Assembly (NCBI RefSeq): GCF_003008555.2
Contig: NZ_CP027665.1
Span: 2,294,001 to 2,358,000, forward strand
DNA length: 64,000 nt
Direction of reading: 5' to 3'
From: Pukyongiella litopenaei
GTDB taxonomy: Bacteria; Pseudomonadota; Alphaproteobacteria; Rhodobacterales; Rhodobacteraceae
Of this stretch, positions 11,024-19,510 are shown one piece after another. The notes beneath the pieces were generated by a model that was not told where the DNA came from, did no database searches, and saw only the letters and a list, made by a program, of their open reading frames with translations. Position 1 is the stretch's first letter, and each line of letters opens with the position of its first letter. A program made the position numbers and the translations under genes.

Positions 11024-11941
11024 ATGCTGAACTTTGAGGAATGGCGTGGCAGACTTCGGGAGAGCTGTGGCCACTACTACGCGAAACCGGCGGCGGTCCG
11101 TGCCCGGACGGAGCAGTTTGATCTGCGGCAGGTTCAGGGGCTGGATAAAGCATTGATCCGATGCGCGGTGGATAGGATCGAGCGCACACGACAGGGCATT
11201 CGCCGGGACGATGCTGAACACTTTTTTCTGCTGCATCAGGCTGAAGGGGAAATGGCCGTTCGACACTGTGACTGCGATGTTGTGTTGCAGAAGGGTGATT
11301 TCCTGTTGCTGGACTCAACCCGCCCGGCAGAATTGATCTTTGGCGGGAACGTGTCCCAATTCACTTCGGTTCATATGCCGCGTACTCTGTTTCTGGCTGG
11401 GCGTGAACACACCCCGGCCACCGGCATCAAGGTTACCACACGCAATCCGCTTCATGCGAGCCTGACAAACCTGATTTCCGATCAGTCGGACGGGGTCGAC
11501 GTAGACCAGTTTTGTCCCGATGATTTCTTCGATTTCGTGGCAATGGTGTTCGGACCGGACCCTGCCTCTGTCAATATCGGTCAGTTCCGGAATAGAGGTG
11601 GCCGCATGCGGTACATATCGCAGATCATCGATCAGCATCTGCAGGATCAGGACTTTTCTATCGATGACCTCGCCGTTCGCGTTGGCCGTTCCCGGCGCCA
11701 ATTGCAGCGTGACTTCTATGGGTCCGGGACCAGTTTCACCGAAGTGCTGAAGACGCGCCGCCTGCACCATTTCGTAGCTGCCGGACGCCGGCTCAAGCGG
11801 CAAGGCTACGAGATCGGCATCACGGATCTGGCATATATGTCGGGCTTCTCCGACCCGTCTCATTTCAACCGCATGTTCCGCGAAGCCTATCAGACATCCC
11901 CCCGCGAATTCTTCAGAAAAACGCATAAGCATATGATATAA
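11024..11941 (+). CDS. AraC-family transcriptional regulator
   Basis: Regulator of 305 residues. The N-terminal half is an AraC_binding/cupin-like ligand domain of the FeaR type (FFLLHQAEGEMAVRH, GDFLLLDSTRPAEL). The C-terminal half carries two HTH motifs: SIDDLAVRVGRSRRQLQRDF and the AraC signature ITDLAYMSGFSDPSHFNRMFREAYQTSPREF. GGGAGGA lies about five bases before ATG. It is followed by an aldehyde dehydrogenase preceded by direct repeats with the spacing of AraC-type sites, so it probably activates that gene. The inducer is unknown; FeaR-like proteins respond to aldehyde pathways. Confidence 0.92.
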   Translation: MLNFEEWRGRLRESCGHYYAKPAAVRARTEQFDLRQVQGLDKALIRCAVDRIERTRQGIRRDDAEHFFLLHQAEGEMAVRHCDCDVVLQKGDFLLLDSTRPAELIFGGNVSQFTSVHMPRTLFLAGREHTPATGIKVTTRNPLHASLTNLISDQSDGVDVDQFCPDDFFDFVAMVFGPDPASVNIGQFRNRGGRMRYISQIIDQHLQDQDFSIDDLAVRVGRSRRQLQRDFYGSGTSFTEVLKTRRLHHFVAAGRRLKRQGYEIGITDLAYMSGFSDPSHFNRMFREAYQTSPREFFRKTHKHMI

Positions 11942-11951
11942 AAACATTTAA

Positions 11952-11986
11952 ATGGCGCTATACGCAAATTATATGGCGCGGTACGC
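11952..11986 (+). promoter_or_regulatory. Two direct repeats 21 bp apart, likely AraC operator
   Basis: ATGGCGCTATACGC (11952-11965) and ATGGCGCGGTACGC (11973-11986) match at 12 of 14 positions and start exactly 21 bp apart, two helical turns, as expected for an AraC-type dimer or pair of monomers. The site lies just after the AraC gene and about 100 bp before the aldehyde dehydrogenase start. Confidence 0.65.
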
Positions 11987-12086
11987 CAAGACTCTGTTGA
12001 TCTATTTCCGAATTCTCAGCCCGACAGGTGGAGAGGCAACGATGGTGTCCCCCCTCTGAGCGTGGGAATTCCAAGGGAGATAGAAA

Positions 12087-13493
12087 ATGGACAAGAAGAT
12101 GTTGATCAACGGTCAGATGGTAGAATCGGGCCAATGGGTGGATGTCTTGAACCCTGCGACTGAGGAGGTCTTCGCGCGAGTCCCCCGCGCGACGGAAACA
12201 CTACTGGATGAGGCCGTTGCCGCCGCAGCGGCGGCACAGAAGGCCTGGGCAGTAACCTCAATGGCCGAGCGGCGGACAAAGCTTGAGGCTCTTTCCGCAG
12301 CGCTCGCCGAAAACGAAGCTGAACTGGCGCGACTGATTACCCTGGAACAGGGTAAACCCTTGCCCGAAGCCACCGGCGAGGTGCAATGGAGTGTTGGGTA
12401 TCTGACCCATACGGCCACGCTGGAACTGCCGGATCGCGTCATCCAGGATGACGATGACTTCTTTATTGAGACGCGTCACAAACCACTCGGCGTGGTTGGT
12501 GGGATCATTGCCTGGAATTTCCCGCTGCTGCTTTGCGTTTGGAAGATAGGCCCGGCATTGATGGCCGGGAACGCCATTGTGCTGAAACCTGCGCCCACGA
12601 CGCCTGTTACAGCACTTCGCCTTGCCGAGATCTGCAAAGATATTTTCCCGGCGGGCCTGGTGAACATCATCACCGACAACAATGACCTTGGACCGGCGAT
12701 GACCGCGCATCCTGGCATCTCGAAAATCGGCTTCACCGGTTCGTCCGAGACCGGCAAGCGGATCATGGCCTCTGCCGCAAACACGATGAAACGTGTCACG
12801 TTGGAGATGGGAGGGAACGATCCCGCAATCGTTATGCCGGATGTGGATGTGCAGGCCGCCGCAGAAAAGGTTTACGGTGGTGCGTTCCTCAACGCGGGTC
12901 AGGTCTGCCTGGCGGTCAAGCGCGCCTATGTGCATGAGACAATATATGACGAGTTCTGCGATGCGCTGAAAAGAATCGCGGATCAGGCCATCGTCGGGAA
13001 CGGCCTGGAGCAAGGCACGACCATTGGCCCGATCCAGAACAGGGCACAATACGAAAAGATAAAAGGATTTCTGGATGATGCCAAAGCCAGCGGCACGGTG
13101 ATTGCCGGTGGCGACGTCGCCGACAGGGATGGTTACTTCATCAGACCGACCATTGTGCGAGACGTGCGGGATGGCGACAAGATTGTTGACGAAGAACAGT
13201 TTGGCCCAATCCTGCCGGTGATCTCATTTGCCAACATCGACGACGTAGTCGCGCGCGCGAATGACAGCGACTATGGTCTGGGCGGTTCGGTGCATTCCAA
13301 GGATGTCGCCATGGCCACCGATATCGCTGGACGCATTGAATCGGGTTCCGTCTGGGTGAACCAGCAACTCAATATCGGTCCACATATCCCGATGGCCGGG
13401 TTCAAGGGCTCCGGTCTCGGAGTCGAACAATCTACCGAGGGGTTGGCCGAGTACACGCAGATTCAGGTCATCAACGTGGCGAGGTCAGCCTGA
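12087..13493 (+). CDS. NAD(P)-dependent aldehyde dehydrogenase
   Basis: Enzyme of 468 residues in the ALDH superfamily, close in length and motifs to lactaldehyde/vanillin/betaine-aldehyde-type dehydrogenases. Visible: IIAWNFPLLL, cofactor-loop FTGSSETGKRIM, base Glu240 in TLEMGGNDP, catalytic Cys274 in NAGQVCLAVKR, and EEQFGPILPV. GGGAG precedes the start. The C-terminal region is full length, so the gene looks intact. It is likely under control of the adjacent AraC protein and probably oxidises the aldehyde made by the quinohemoprotein alcohol dehydrogenase downstream. The exact substrate cannot be assigned. Confidence 0.93.
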   Translation: MDKKMLINGQMVESGQWVDVLNPATEEVFARVPRATETLLDEAVAAAAAAQKAWAVTSMAERRTKLEALSAALAENEAELARLITLEQGKPLPEATGEVQWSVGYLTHTATLELPDRVIQDDDDFFIETRHKPLGVVGGIIAWNFPLLLCVWKIGPALMAGNAIVLKPAPTTPVTALRLAEICKDIFPAGLVNIITDNNDLGPAMTAHPGISKIGFTGSSETGKRIMASAANTMKRVTLEMGGNDPAIVMPDVDVQAAAEKVYGGAFLNAGQVCLAVKRAYVHETIYDEFCDALKRIADQAIVGNGLEQGTTIGPIQNRAQYEKIKGFLDDAKASGTVIAGGDVADRDGYFIRPTIVRDVRDGDKIVDEEQFGPILPVISFANIDDVVARANDSDYGLGGSVHSKDVAMATDIAGRIESGSVWVNQQLNIGPHIPMAGFKGSGLGVEQSTEGLAEYTQIQVINVARSA

Positions 13494-13555
13494 CTTCGAT
13501 ACCATGCGGGCGTGCTGACCAAACTTGCCCGGGTTGCATGGCGGGGAGGAGCGAC

Positions 13556-13867
13556 ATGCAAAACCGATTTCCGATCAACGGAGCATCTCATGTTTCTGGG
13601 CGGACCGACTCTCCCCTGTTGGAGTTGACGATATCCGATAAGAAACTTGGCGAAACTCTCGGTGCATGGATCATTCCGTCAGGCAACACGCTGACTGCAG
13701 ACGATGTTCGCGGTTTCTGCAAGGAACGGATCGCCCATTTCAATGTGTCAACCCATGTGATGTTCAAGGACGTTCTGCCGATGACCGTCACGGTCAAACC
13801 TCAAAAGTTTGTCATGTGCCAAGAGACAGAGATGGTGTTGACTCAAGCGGAGGAAGAGACCGCCTAG
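13556..13867 (+). pseudogene. C-terminal remnant of an AMP-binding acyl-CoA synthetase
   Basis: A 103-residue frame with an excellent ribosome site (GGAGGAGCGAC before ATG 13556). Its middle and end match the C-terminal domain of fatty-acyl-CoA synthetases: DKKLGETLGAWI, LTADDVRGFCKERIAHFNV and FPMTVTGKIQKF-like text, here LPMTVTVKPQKFVM. The large adenylating domain is absent, and the catalytic-lysine loop is altered (TGKIQK to TVKPQK). It sits between aldehyde dehydrogenase and quinohemoprotein dehydrogenase genes, where an acyl-CoA ligase would complete an alcohol to acyl-CoA route. Most likely a decayed gene that may still be translated; a new function is not excluded. Confidence 0.7.
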
Positions 13868-13896
13868 CAATGCAATCCAACAAACGGGAGGAACTG

Positions 13897-15993
13897 ATGA
13901 AATATGTATTTGGTGCAGCCATTGCACTGTGCGCAACGCAAGCGATGTCAGAGCGGGTGATTACGCCTGACGAAATCCGTGCAGCCGTTGGCGCGATCGA
14001 CACGCAAGCAATTGTCGAAAACGATACCCATGACCGCAACTGGTTGAACTATGGCCTCAATTACGCGGAAACGCGGTATTCGCAATTGAACGGTATCACC
14101 ACGGACAATGTGGGTGAACTTGGCTTGGCCTGGTCCTACGGGCTGGAGAGTCGCCGTGGCGTGGAGGCAACCCCTATCGTTGTGGATGGCGTTATGTTCG
14201 TCAGCGCGTCTTGGTCCATCGTACATGCGCTTGATGCGGTGACCGGAGAACAGCTTTGGGTCTATGATCCCGAGGTGCCGCCAGAGTTTGCCAGCAAAGG
14301 CTGTTGCGACGTCGTGAATCGCGGCGTCGCCGTCTACGATGGCAAGGTCTATGTCGCCGCCTACGACGGCTATTTGCATGCGATTGACGCGGCTACAGGT
14401 GTGCAGGTCTGGAAAGCCGACACGATTGAAAACCGTGAGTTAAGCTATACCAGCACCGGCGCGCCACGGATCATCAACGGCAAGGTGATCATCGGCAATG
14501 GCGGCGCCGAGTATGGCGTGCGTGGCTATGTTTCAGCTTACGATGCCGAAACAGGTGAACTGGACTGGCGCTGGTATACCGTCCCCGGAAATCCGGAAAA
14601 GCCGTTCGAGAACGATGCCATGCGCATGGCGGCTGAAACCTGGGATCCGTCCGCGAAGTACTGGGAAGCTGGCGGTGGCGGCACCGTCTGGGACGCGATG
14701 GCTTATGACGAAGAGCTAAACCTCCTCTATATCGGCGTCGGCAACGGCTCGCCCTGGAACCGGCATCTGCGCTCGCCTGCAGGGGGCGACAACCTGTTCC
14801 TCGCCTCCATCGTCGCACTCAATCCGGACACGGGTGACTACGTCTGGCACTATCAAAACACGCCGGGCGATACGTGGGACTATACCTCCACCCAACACAT
14901 CATTCTGGCTGACCTCGAAATTGAGGGGGAGATGCGCCAGGTCCTGATGCAGGCCCCGAAGAACGGGTTCTTCTATGTAATCGACCGTGCGAATGGGGAA
15001 TTCATCTCGGCCGAGCCTTTCGTTGAAACGACCTGGGCAAGTGCATATGGCGAAAATGGTCGTCCGATTGAAAACCCGGCAGCGCGTTCAAAGGAGGAAC
15101 CGTTCGAGACAGTGCCGTCAGCCTACGGCGCGCATAACTGGCATCCGATGAGCTATAACCCTGACACCGGATTGGTCTATATCCCGGCGCAAGGTGTCCC
15201 GCTCGTCCAATCGACGGACCCGAATTGGGAGTTGAACAGCCACAAACCATTGTCGACCATGTCGGGCATGGGCTGGAATCTCGGGTATCTGTTCAACGCG
15301 ATCGCACCAGAAGCGACGCCCTTTGGCCATCTGCTCGCCTGGGATCCAGTGGCGCAGAAAGAGGTGTGGCGCGCGGAATACGTTTCCCCCTGGAATGGTG
15401 GCACGCTTACAACAGCGGGTAACCTTGTTTTTCAAGGCACCGCAGATGGACGCTTTATTGCGTATGACGCAACCAATGGTGACACGCTTTGGCAGGTGCC
15501 TGTGACCTCTGGTGTTGTCGCGGCACCCATGACATGGGAGCGCGATGGCGTTCAATATGTGACAATCGCCGTTGGATGGGGCGGCGTTTACGGGCTGATG
15601 CAGCGGGCGACCGAACGTGTCGGGCCAGGACGGGTCTTTACCTTTCGCGTGGGCGGCACGGCAGAGATGCCGGACTTTGGGACTTCAGAACGTACTGAAC
15701 TGCTGACAGGCGTAGCGTACAACCCGGATGACGTTGCCGATGGTTTGGCAGTTTATGTGTCCAACTGTCTATTCTGCCACGGGGTGCCGGGTGTCAACAA
15801 CGGAGGAGCTATTCCGAACCTCGGCTATTCAAATGCTGATGTGATCGCCAACGCCGGCGATTGGATACTAGAAGGCGCCGGCGTGCATAACGGCATGCCT
15901 CGATTTGATGGCCATCTAAACGACCGAGAAGTCAAACAACTCATTGCCTTCATTCAAGGCACGGCCGACGCCATAGGTGCCGCTGGCCAATAA
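13897..15993 (+). CDS. Quinohemoprotein alcohol dehydrogenase (PQQ + cytochrome c)
   Basis: Type II quinohemoprotein of 698 residues: an export signal (MKYVFGAAIALCATQA), a PQQ propeller, and a C-terminal cytochrome c domain with CLFCH at 624-628 and a likely axial Met in HNGMPRFDG. The vicinal disulfide pair Cys136-Cys137 (SKGCCDVV), a hallmark of PQQ alcohol dehydrogenases, is present. CGGGAGGAACTG precedes ATG 13897; the longer upstream frame overlaps the previous ORF and is rejected. It oxidises alcohols in the periplasm and passes electrons through its own heme. PQQ would come from the pqq operon 3.4 kb away. Confidence 0.95.
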   Translation: MKYVFGAAIALCATQAMSERVITPDEIRAAVGAIDTQAIVENDTHDRNWLNYGLNYAETRYSQLNGITTDNVGELGLAWSYGLESRRGVEATPIVVDGVMFVSASWSIVHALDAVTGEQLWVYDPEVPPEFASKGCCDVVNRGVAVYDGKVYVAAYDGYLHAIDAATGVQVWKADTIENRELSYTSTGAPRIINGKVIIGNGGAEYGVRGYVSAYDAETGELDWRWYTVPGNPEKPFENDAMRMAAETWDPSAKYWEAGGGGTVWDAMAYDEELNLLYIGVGNGSPWNRHLRSPAGGDNLFLASIVALNPDTGDYVWHYQNTPGDTWDYTSTQHIILADLEIEGEMRQVLMQAPKNGFFYVIDRANGEFISAEPFVETTWASAYGENGRPIENPAARSKEEPFETVPSAYGAHNWHPMSYNPDTGLVYIPAQGVPLVQSTDPNWELNSHKPLSTMSGMGWNLGYLFNAIAPEATPFGHLLAWDPVAQKEVWRAEYVSPWNGGTLTTAGNLVFQGTADGRFIAYDATNGDTLWQVPVTSGVVAAPMTWERDGVQYVTIAVGWGGVYGLMQRATERVGPGRVFTFRVGGTAEMPDFGTSERTELLTGVAYNPDDVADGLAVYVSNCLFCHGVPGVNNGGAIPNLGYSNADVIANAGDWILEGAGVHNGMPRFDGHLNDREVKQLIAFIQGTADAIGAAGQ

Positions 15994-16009
15994 CGCCAAT
16001 CTGGCTTGC

Positions 16010-16047
16010 GAGGCTGATGGTGCGACGCCATCAGCCTCATCATTTTT
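16010..16047 (+). terminator. Rho-independent terminator
   Basis: An 11-bp perfect stem (GAGGCTGATGG / CCATCAGCCTC) with a seven-base loop is followed by ATCATTTTT, 17 bp after the quinohemoprotein dehydrogenase stop. Confidence 0.85.
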
Positions 16048-16417
16048 GAAATAGTCCTCTTAACAACTGCTAGTCGAACCAAGCTGTAACTCGCACGGCT
16101 TCGTGTAAGTTCATATGTCCTTTTTTTTGCTGGCCCGAGATCGGGTGGTTCGCCCGGTTGTGTCGCAAAGACACACGTCGATGTATGAACCTCATTCGCA
16201 TCCTCTTGAGAATCCCCTGGTTCAGGTTTTCAGCGGCTCTCTCGTGAAAGCCAGCAGCCGATGCCGGGGGAAGTGTTCGCGAAGGCTCCGCACTCTCACG
16301 CACGAATACCTGCGCGCAACCGATGGAGATCGAGTGGCGTTGTCGTTACCGACCACGAGATGGCACTTTCCGTCAGGCAAGCCCATATTTGTTCTTCCCT
16401 CAATGTGCAGTACGCGC
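16048..16417. other. 370-bp region without recognised gene
   Basis: Lies between two convergent genes. Short open frames exist on both strands, but none has a ribosome site or recognisable motifs. Nothing supported beyond the 3' flank of the PHA synthase gene. Confidence 0.5.
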
Positions 16418-18259
16418 CTATTTCTGATGAACGTAGATCCCCGGTGCATCGGCCAGAGCATTACCTATGACGGGCGGCGAGACCGGTTCCCCTGACCGTT
16501 CTTCTAGCCAGGACACCCATTCCGGCCACCAAGAGCCATCTTTCTTGGGCGTCTGAGCCGCCCAGCTTTCGGGATCGATATAGTGGTCATCATGGCGTGT
16601 CGTGGCAATCTGATAGCTTCGGTTCTTGTGACCCGGCTCGGACACGATGCCGGCGTTGTGTCCTCCGCTGGTCAGGACGAAGGTCAGATCGGTATCGAGA
16701 TAGAGATGCATCTTGTAGACCGAGTGCCAGGGTGCGACGTGGTCTTTTACAGTGCCAACGGAAAACACCGGAACCCGGATGTCGGTCACCGAGATCGGAC
16801 GTCCCTGGACGACGAAGCGCCCTTCGGTCAGTTCGTTGTTCAGATAAAGCGACCGGAGGTATTCCGAATGCATGCGGAATGGCATCCGCGTGCCATCGGC
16901 ATTCCACGCCAGAAGGTCGAACATCGCCGGTTCGTCACCCATGAGGTAGCTGCGAATAATCCGCGACCAGACCAGATCGGCGGATCCGATCATCTGGAAC
17001 GCTCCGGACATCTGGGAGCTGTCGAGATAGCCCTGATCCCACATCATGTCTTCGAGGAATGTAAGCTGGCTCTCGTTGATGAACAGCTGCAGTTCACCCG
17101 GCTCGGTAAAGTCGATCTGCGAGGCGAAATAGCTCAGTGATGCGAAAGGATCGCCGCCGTCGCGGCCGATCGCGGCTGCGGCAATCGAGAGCAACGTGCC
17201 GCCGAGGCAGTAGCCTACACCATGAATTTTCTTTTCGGGCACAATGCCCTGTACTGCGCCGATTGCATCCATGACGCCCATCTTGCGGTAGTCATCCATC
17301 CCCAAATCGCGATCCTCGGCCCCCGGATTGCGCCAGGAGATCATGAAGACGGTGTAACCCTGATCGACCAGGAACTTCACCATCGAGTTTTCGGGCGAGA
17401 GATCGAGGATGTAGAATTTCATGATCCACGCCGGAACCATCAGGATGGGTTCGGGTCTGACCTCGTCGGTGGTCGGCGTGTATTGTATGAGTTCAATCAG
17501 ATGGTTGCGGTAGACCACTTTGCCTGGCGTTGTCGCTACCTCGTGGCCGGGGCGAAACGATTCAGCGCCCGCCGGGGGCTTGCCGTTTTGCAGGCGATCC
17601 AGATCGTCGAGCCAGTTCCGAAAGCCGCGAACCAGGTTAAGGCCGCCTTCTTTCAGAGTCTTTTCCTGCACTTCCGGGTTGGTCAGAAGATAGTTCGACG
17701 GCGAAAACATATCGAGCAACTGCCGGGTTGCGAATTCCATGACGTTTTCGTGTTGCCTGATGGTGCCACGTACGCCCGTGGTGGCGTTGTGCCACCATTG
17801 CTGATTGAGAAGGAAGGACTGGTAGATCACGTTGTAGGGCCATTTCCCCCAGGCCTTCCCGCGGAACCTGCGGTCTTGTGGCAATGGCTCGACGCACGAA
17901 CCGGTTCCACCGCTATTGACAGCGCAGTTCGCCGCATAGCGTGACAGTCGCATCCACTTTCGAAACGCCTTTTCCGACAATTCGACCTGCTTGCCGGGAG
18001 ATGTCGCCAGATGGACCAGCCAATCCAAGTATGCCCCCGCCAACGCCGCAGGCGAAAGGCCATTGGTCAGCTTGGCCAGTGCGGCCTTCAGTTCGCGATC
18101 CAGAAACTCCGGCATGTCTGCATCCAGGTGCGGCTCTTGTCCGATTTCGGGCTGCGGCGAATCCGATGGGCTTGGCCGGGTCAGTCCCATTCCGCCCATC
18201 CCGGCCCCATCGTTCGGTTCTTCGGATACCCTGGTTGGTTTCTGCATCGCATGACCCAT
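16418..18259 (-). CDS. phaC: Poly(3-hydroxyalkanoate) polymerase, class I PhaC
   Basis: Polymerises hydroxyacyl-CoA into storage polyester on the granule surface. 613 residues, the usual class I size. The lipase-like box GYCLGG carries the nucleophile (about Cys351); the catalytic Asp is in VKDHVAPW and the His in SGGHNAGIV, so the triad is complete. N-terminal PhaC_N region (WPYNVIYQSFLLNQQWW) is also intact. AGAGGGA lies about 12 bases upstream of ATG. No phaZ, phasin or phaR gene is adjacent, so it stands alone here, divergent from the efflux operon that follows. Confidence 0.95.
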   Translation of the reverse strand: MGHAMQKPTRVSEEPNDGAGMGGMGLTRPSPSDSPQPEIGQEPHLDADMPEFLDRELKAALAKLTNGLSPAALAGAYLDWLVHLATSPGKQVELSEKAFRKWMRLSRYAANCAVNSGGTGSCVEPLPQDRRFRGKAWGKWPYNVIYQSFLLNQQWWHNATTGVRGTIRQHENVMEFATRQLLDMFSPSNYLLTNPEVQEKTLKEGGLNLVRGFRNWLDDLDRLQNGKPPAGAESFRPGHEVATTPGKVVYRNHLIELIQYTPTTDEVRPEPILMVPAWIMKFYILDLSPENSMVKFLVDQGYTVFMISWRNPGAEDRDLGMDDYRKMGVMDAIGAVQGIVPEKKIHGVGYCLGGTLLSIAAAAIGRDGGDPFASLSYFASQIDFTEPGELQLFINESQLTFLEDMMWDQGYLDSSQMSGAFQMIGSADLVWSRIIRSYLMGDEPAMFDLLAWNADGTRMPFRMHSEYLRSLYLNNELTEGRFVVQGRPISVTDIRVPVFSVGTVKDHVAPWHSVYKMHLYLDTDLTFVLTSGGHNAGIVSEPGHKNRSYQIATTRHDDHYIDPESWAAQTPKKDGSWWPEWVSWLEERSGEPVSPPVIGNALADAPGIYVHQK

Positions 18260-18526
18260 TGCTGGTGTTCCCTCTGAATGCTCTGCGCCTGTCTATCGAT
18301 TCCCGTCCATGGAACATTGTCGTCAATCAAATCGCCTCGGCGAAAACTGGCGTAGAAAAGCGTTGTTCGGTTCAAGTTAGGTACGAAAGCCTGCCGACGC
18401 ATCGGACAGTTTGGCATATTGGTCATGCGAATGCCGCAGGGCTGAAAGTCTTTACGCTGCGCTGCGGCGAGGTTAGCTTCGGGAAGCTCGACTGATTTCA
18501 CGGGCACCGTAACGAGGGGAAGTCCT

Positions 18527-19510
18527 ATGCACTGGAAGCGCTATGGCACAATCGCTGTCGCACTCATCGTACTATTGGGCGGTGCATATGCATTTTGGTT
18601 GGGTCGTCAATCCGCGGAACTCCCCGCCGGTATCGTCAGTTCGAATGGACGGATCGAGGCCGAGCGCATCGATGTGGCGGCCAAATTGCCGGGGCGGATC
18701 GCCGAGGTTCGCGTTTCCGAGGGCCAGTGGGTCGAGGCGGGCGACTTGGTGGCGCATATGGATACGGCCGAGATCGATGCCCAGTTGCGCCAAGCCCAGG
18801 CCGCCGTCACGCAGGCAGAGCAACAGAAGCTGCAAACCGAAGCCCTGCTGAATCAACGCTTGTCCGAACAGGAATTCGCACAGGCGGAATTCGCCCGCGC
18901 CGAACAACTCGCGGCCAAGGGGCATGTGCCGCAAGAATTGGTCGATCAAAGGAGAGCCACCCTGATCACCGCAGATGCGGGTGTGGCCGCAGCCCGTGCT
19001 GGCATCGATCTTGCAACGGCCACGATTGCGTCGGCGGAAGCCACCGTCGAACGGCTGCAAAGCATCCGGGCCGATGCGGAGCTTGTAGCCCCACACCGTG
19101 GACGTGTCCAATACGTCCTCGCTAAGGCAGGGGAAGTTGTCGGTGCAGGCGGAAGGGTCGTAACGCTGACCGATCTGACAGATATATACATGACAATCTT
19201 TCTTCCGGCGCGGGACGCAGGATTGCTGGCCATCGGCGCCGAGGCGCGGATTGTCCTTGACCCTATTCCCGACTACGTGGTCCCGGCACAGGTCACCTTC
19301 GTGGCCAGCTCGGCTCAGTTCACTCCGAAATCGGTGGAAACCGCAGACGAACGCGACCAGTTGATGTTCCGCGTGAAGCTGACCATCCCGGCGGATTTGC
19401 TGGAAGAGTATCAGCAACAGGCGAAGGCGGGCGTGGCGGGTGTCGGTTATGTGCGCGTCGACGATACCGTCGATTGGCCTGATGCCCTTCAGGTGAAATT
19501 GCCGCAATGA
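18527..19510 (+). CDS. HlyD-family membrane-fusion protein, YhiI-like
   Basis: Periplasmic adaptor of 327 residues anchored by one N-terminal membrane helix (about 6-22). The two lipoyl halves (RIEAERIDVAAKLPGRIAEV; DAELVAPHRGRVQYVLAKAG) flank an alpha-helical hairpin rich in Gln, Ala and Glu (about 85-180). It overlaps the next gene by 4 bp and is first in a three-gene operon resembling E. coli yhiI-rbbA-yhhJ, so it likely links the ABC exporter to the outer part of the envelope. Substrate unknown. Confidence 0.9.
   Translation: MHWKRYGTIAVALIVLLGGAYAFWLGRQSAELPAGIVSSNGRIEAERIDVAAKLPGRIAEVRVSEGQWVEAGDLVAHMDTAEIDAQLRQAQAAVTQAEQQKLQTEALLNQRLSEQEFAQAEFARAEQLAAKGHVPQELVDQRRATLITADAGVAAARAGIDLATATIASAEATVERLQSIRADAELVAPHRGRVQYVLAKAGEVVGAGGRVVTLTDLTDIYMTIFLPARDAGLLAIGAEARIVLDPIPDYVVPAQVTFVASSAQFTPKSVETADERDQLMFRVKLTIPADLLEEYQQQAKAGVAGVGYVRVDDTVDWPDALQVKLPQ

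Noticed and set aside
16115-16495. 126-codon plus-strand frame after the terminator
   Set aside because: No ribosome site or recognised domain, and it runs into the 3' end of phaC on the opposite strand.
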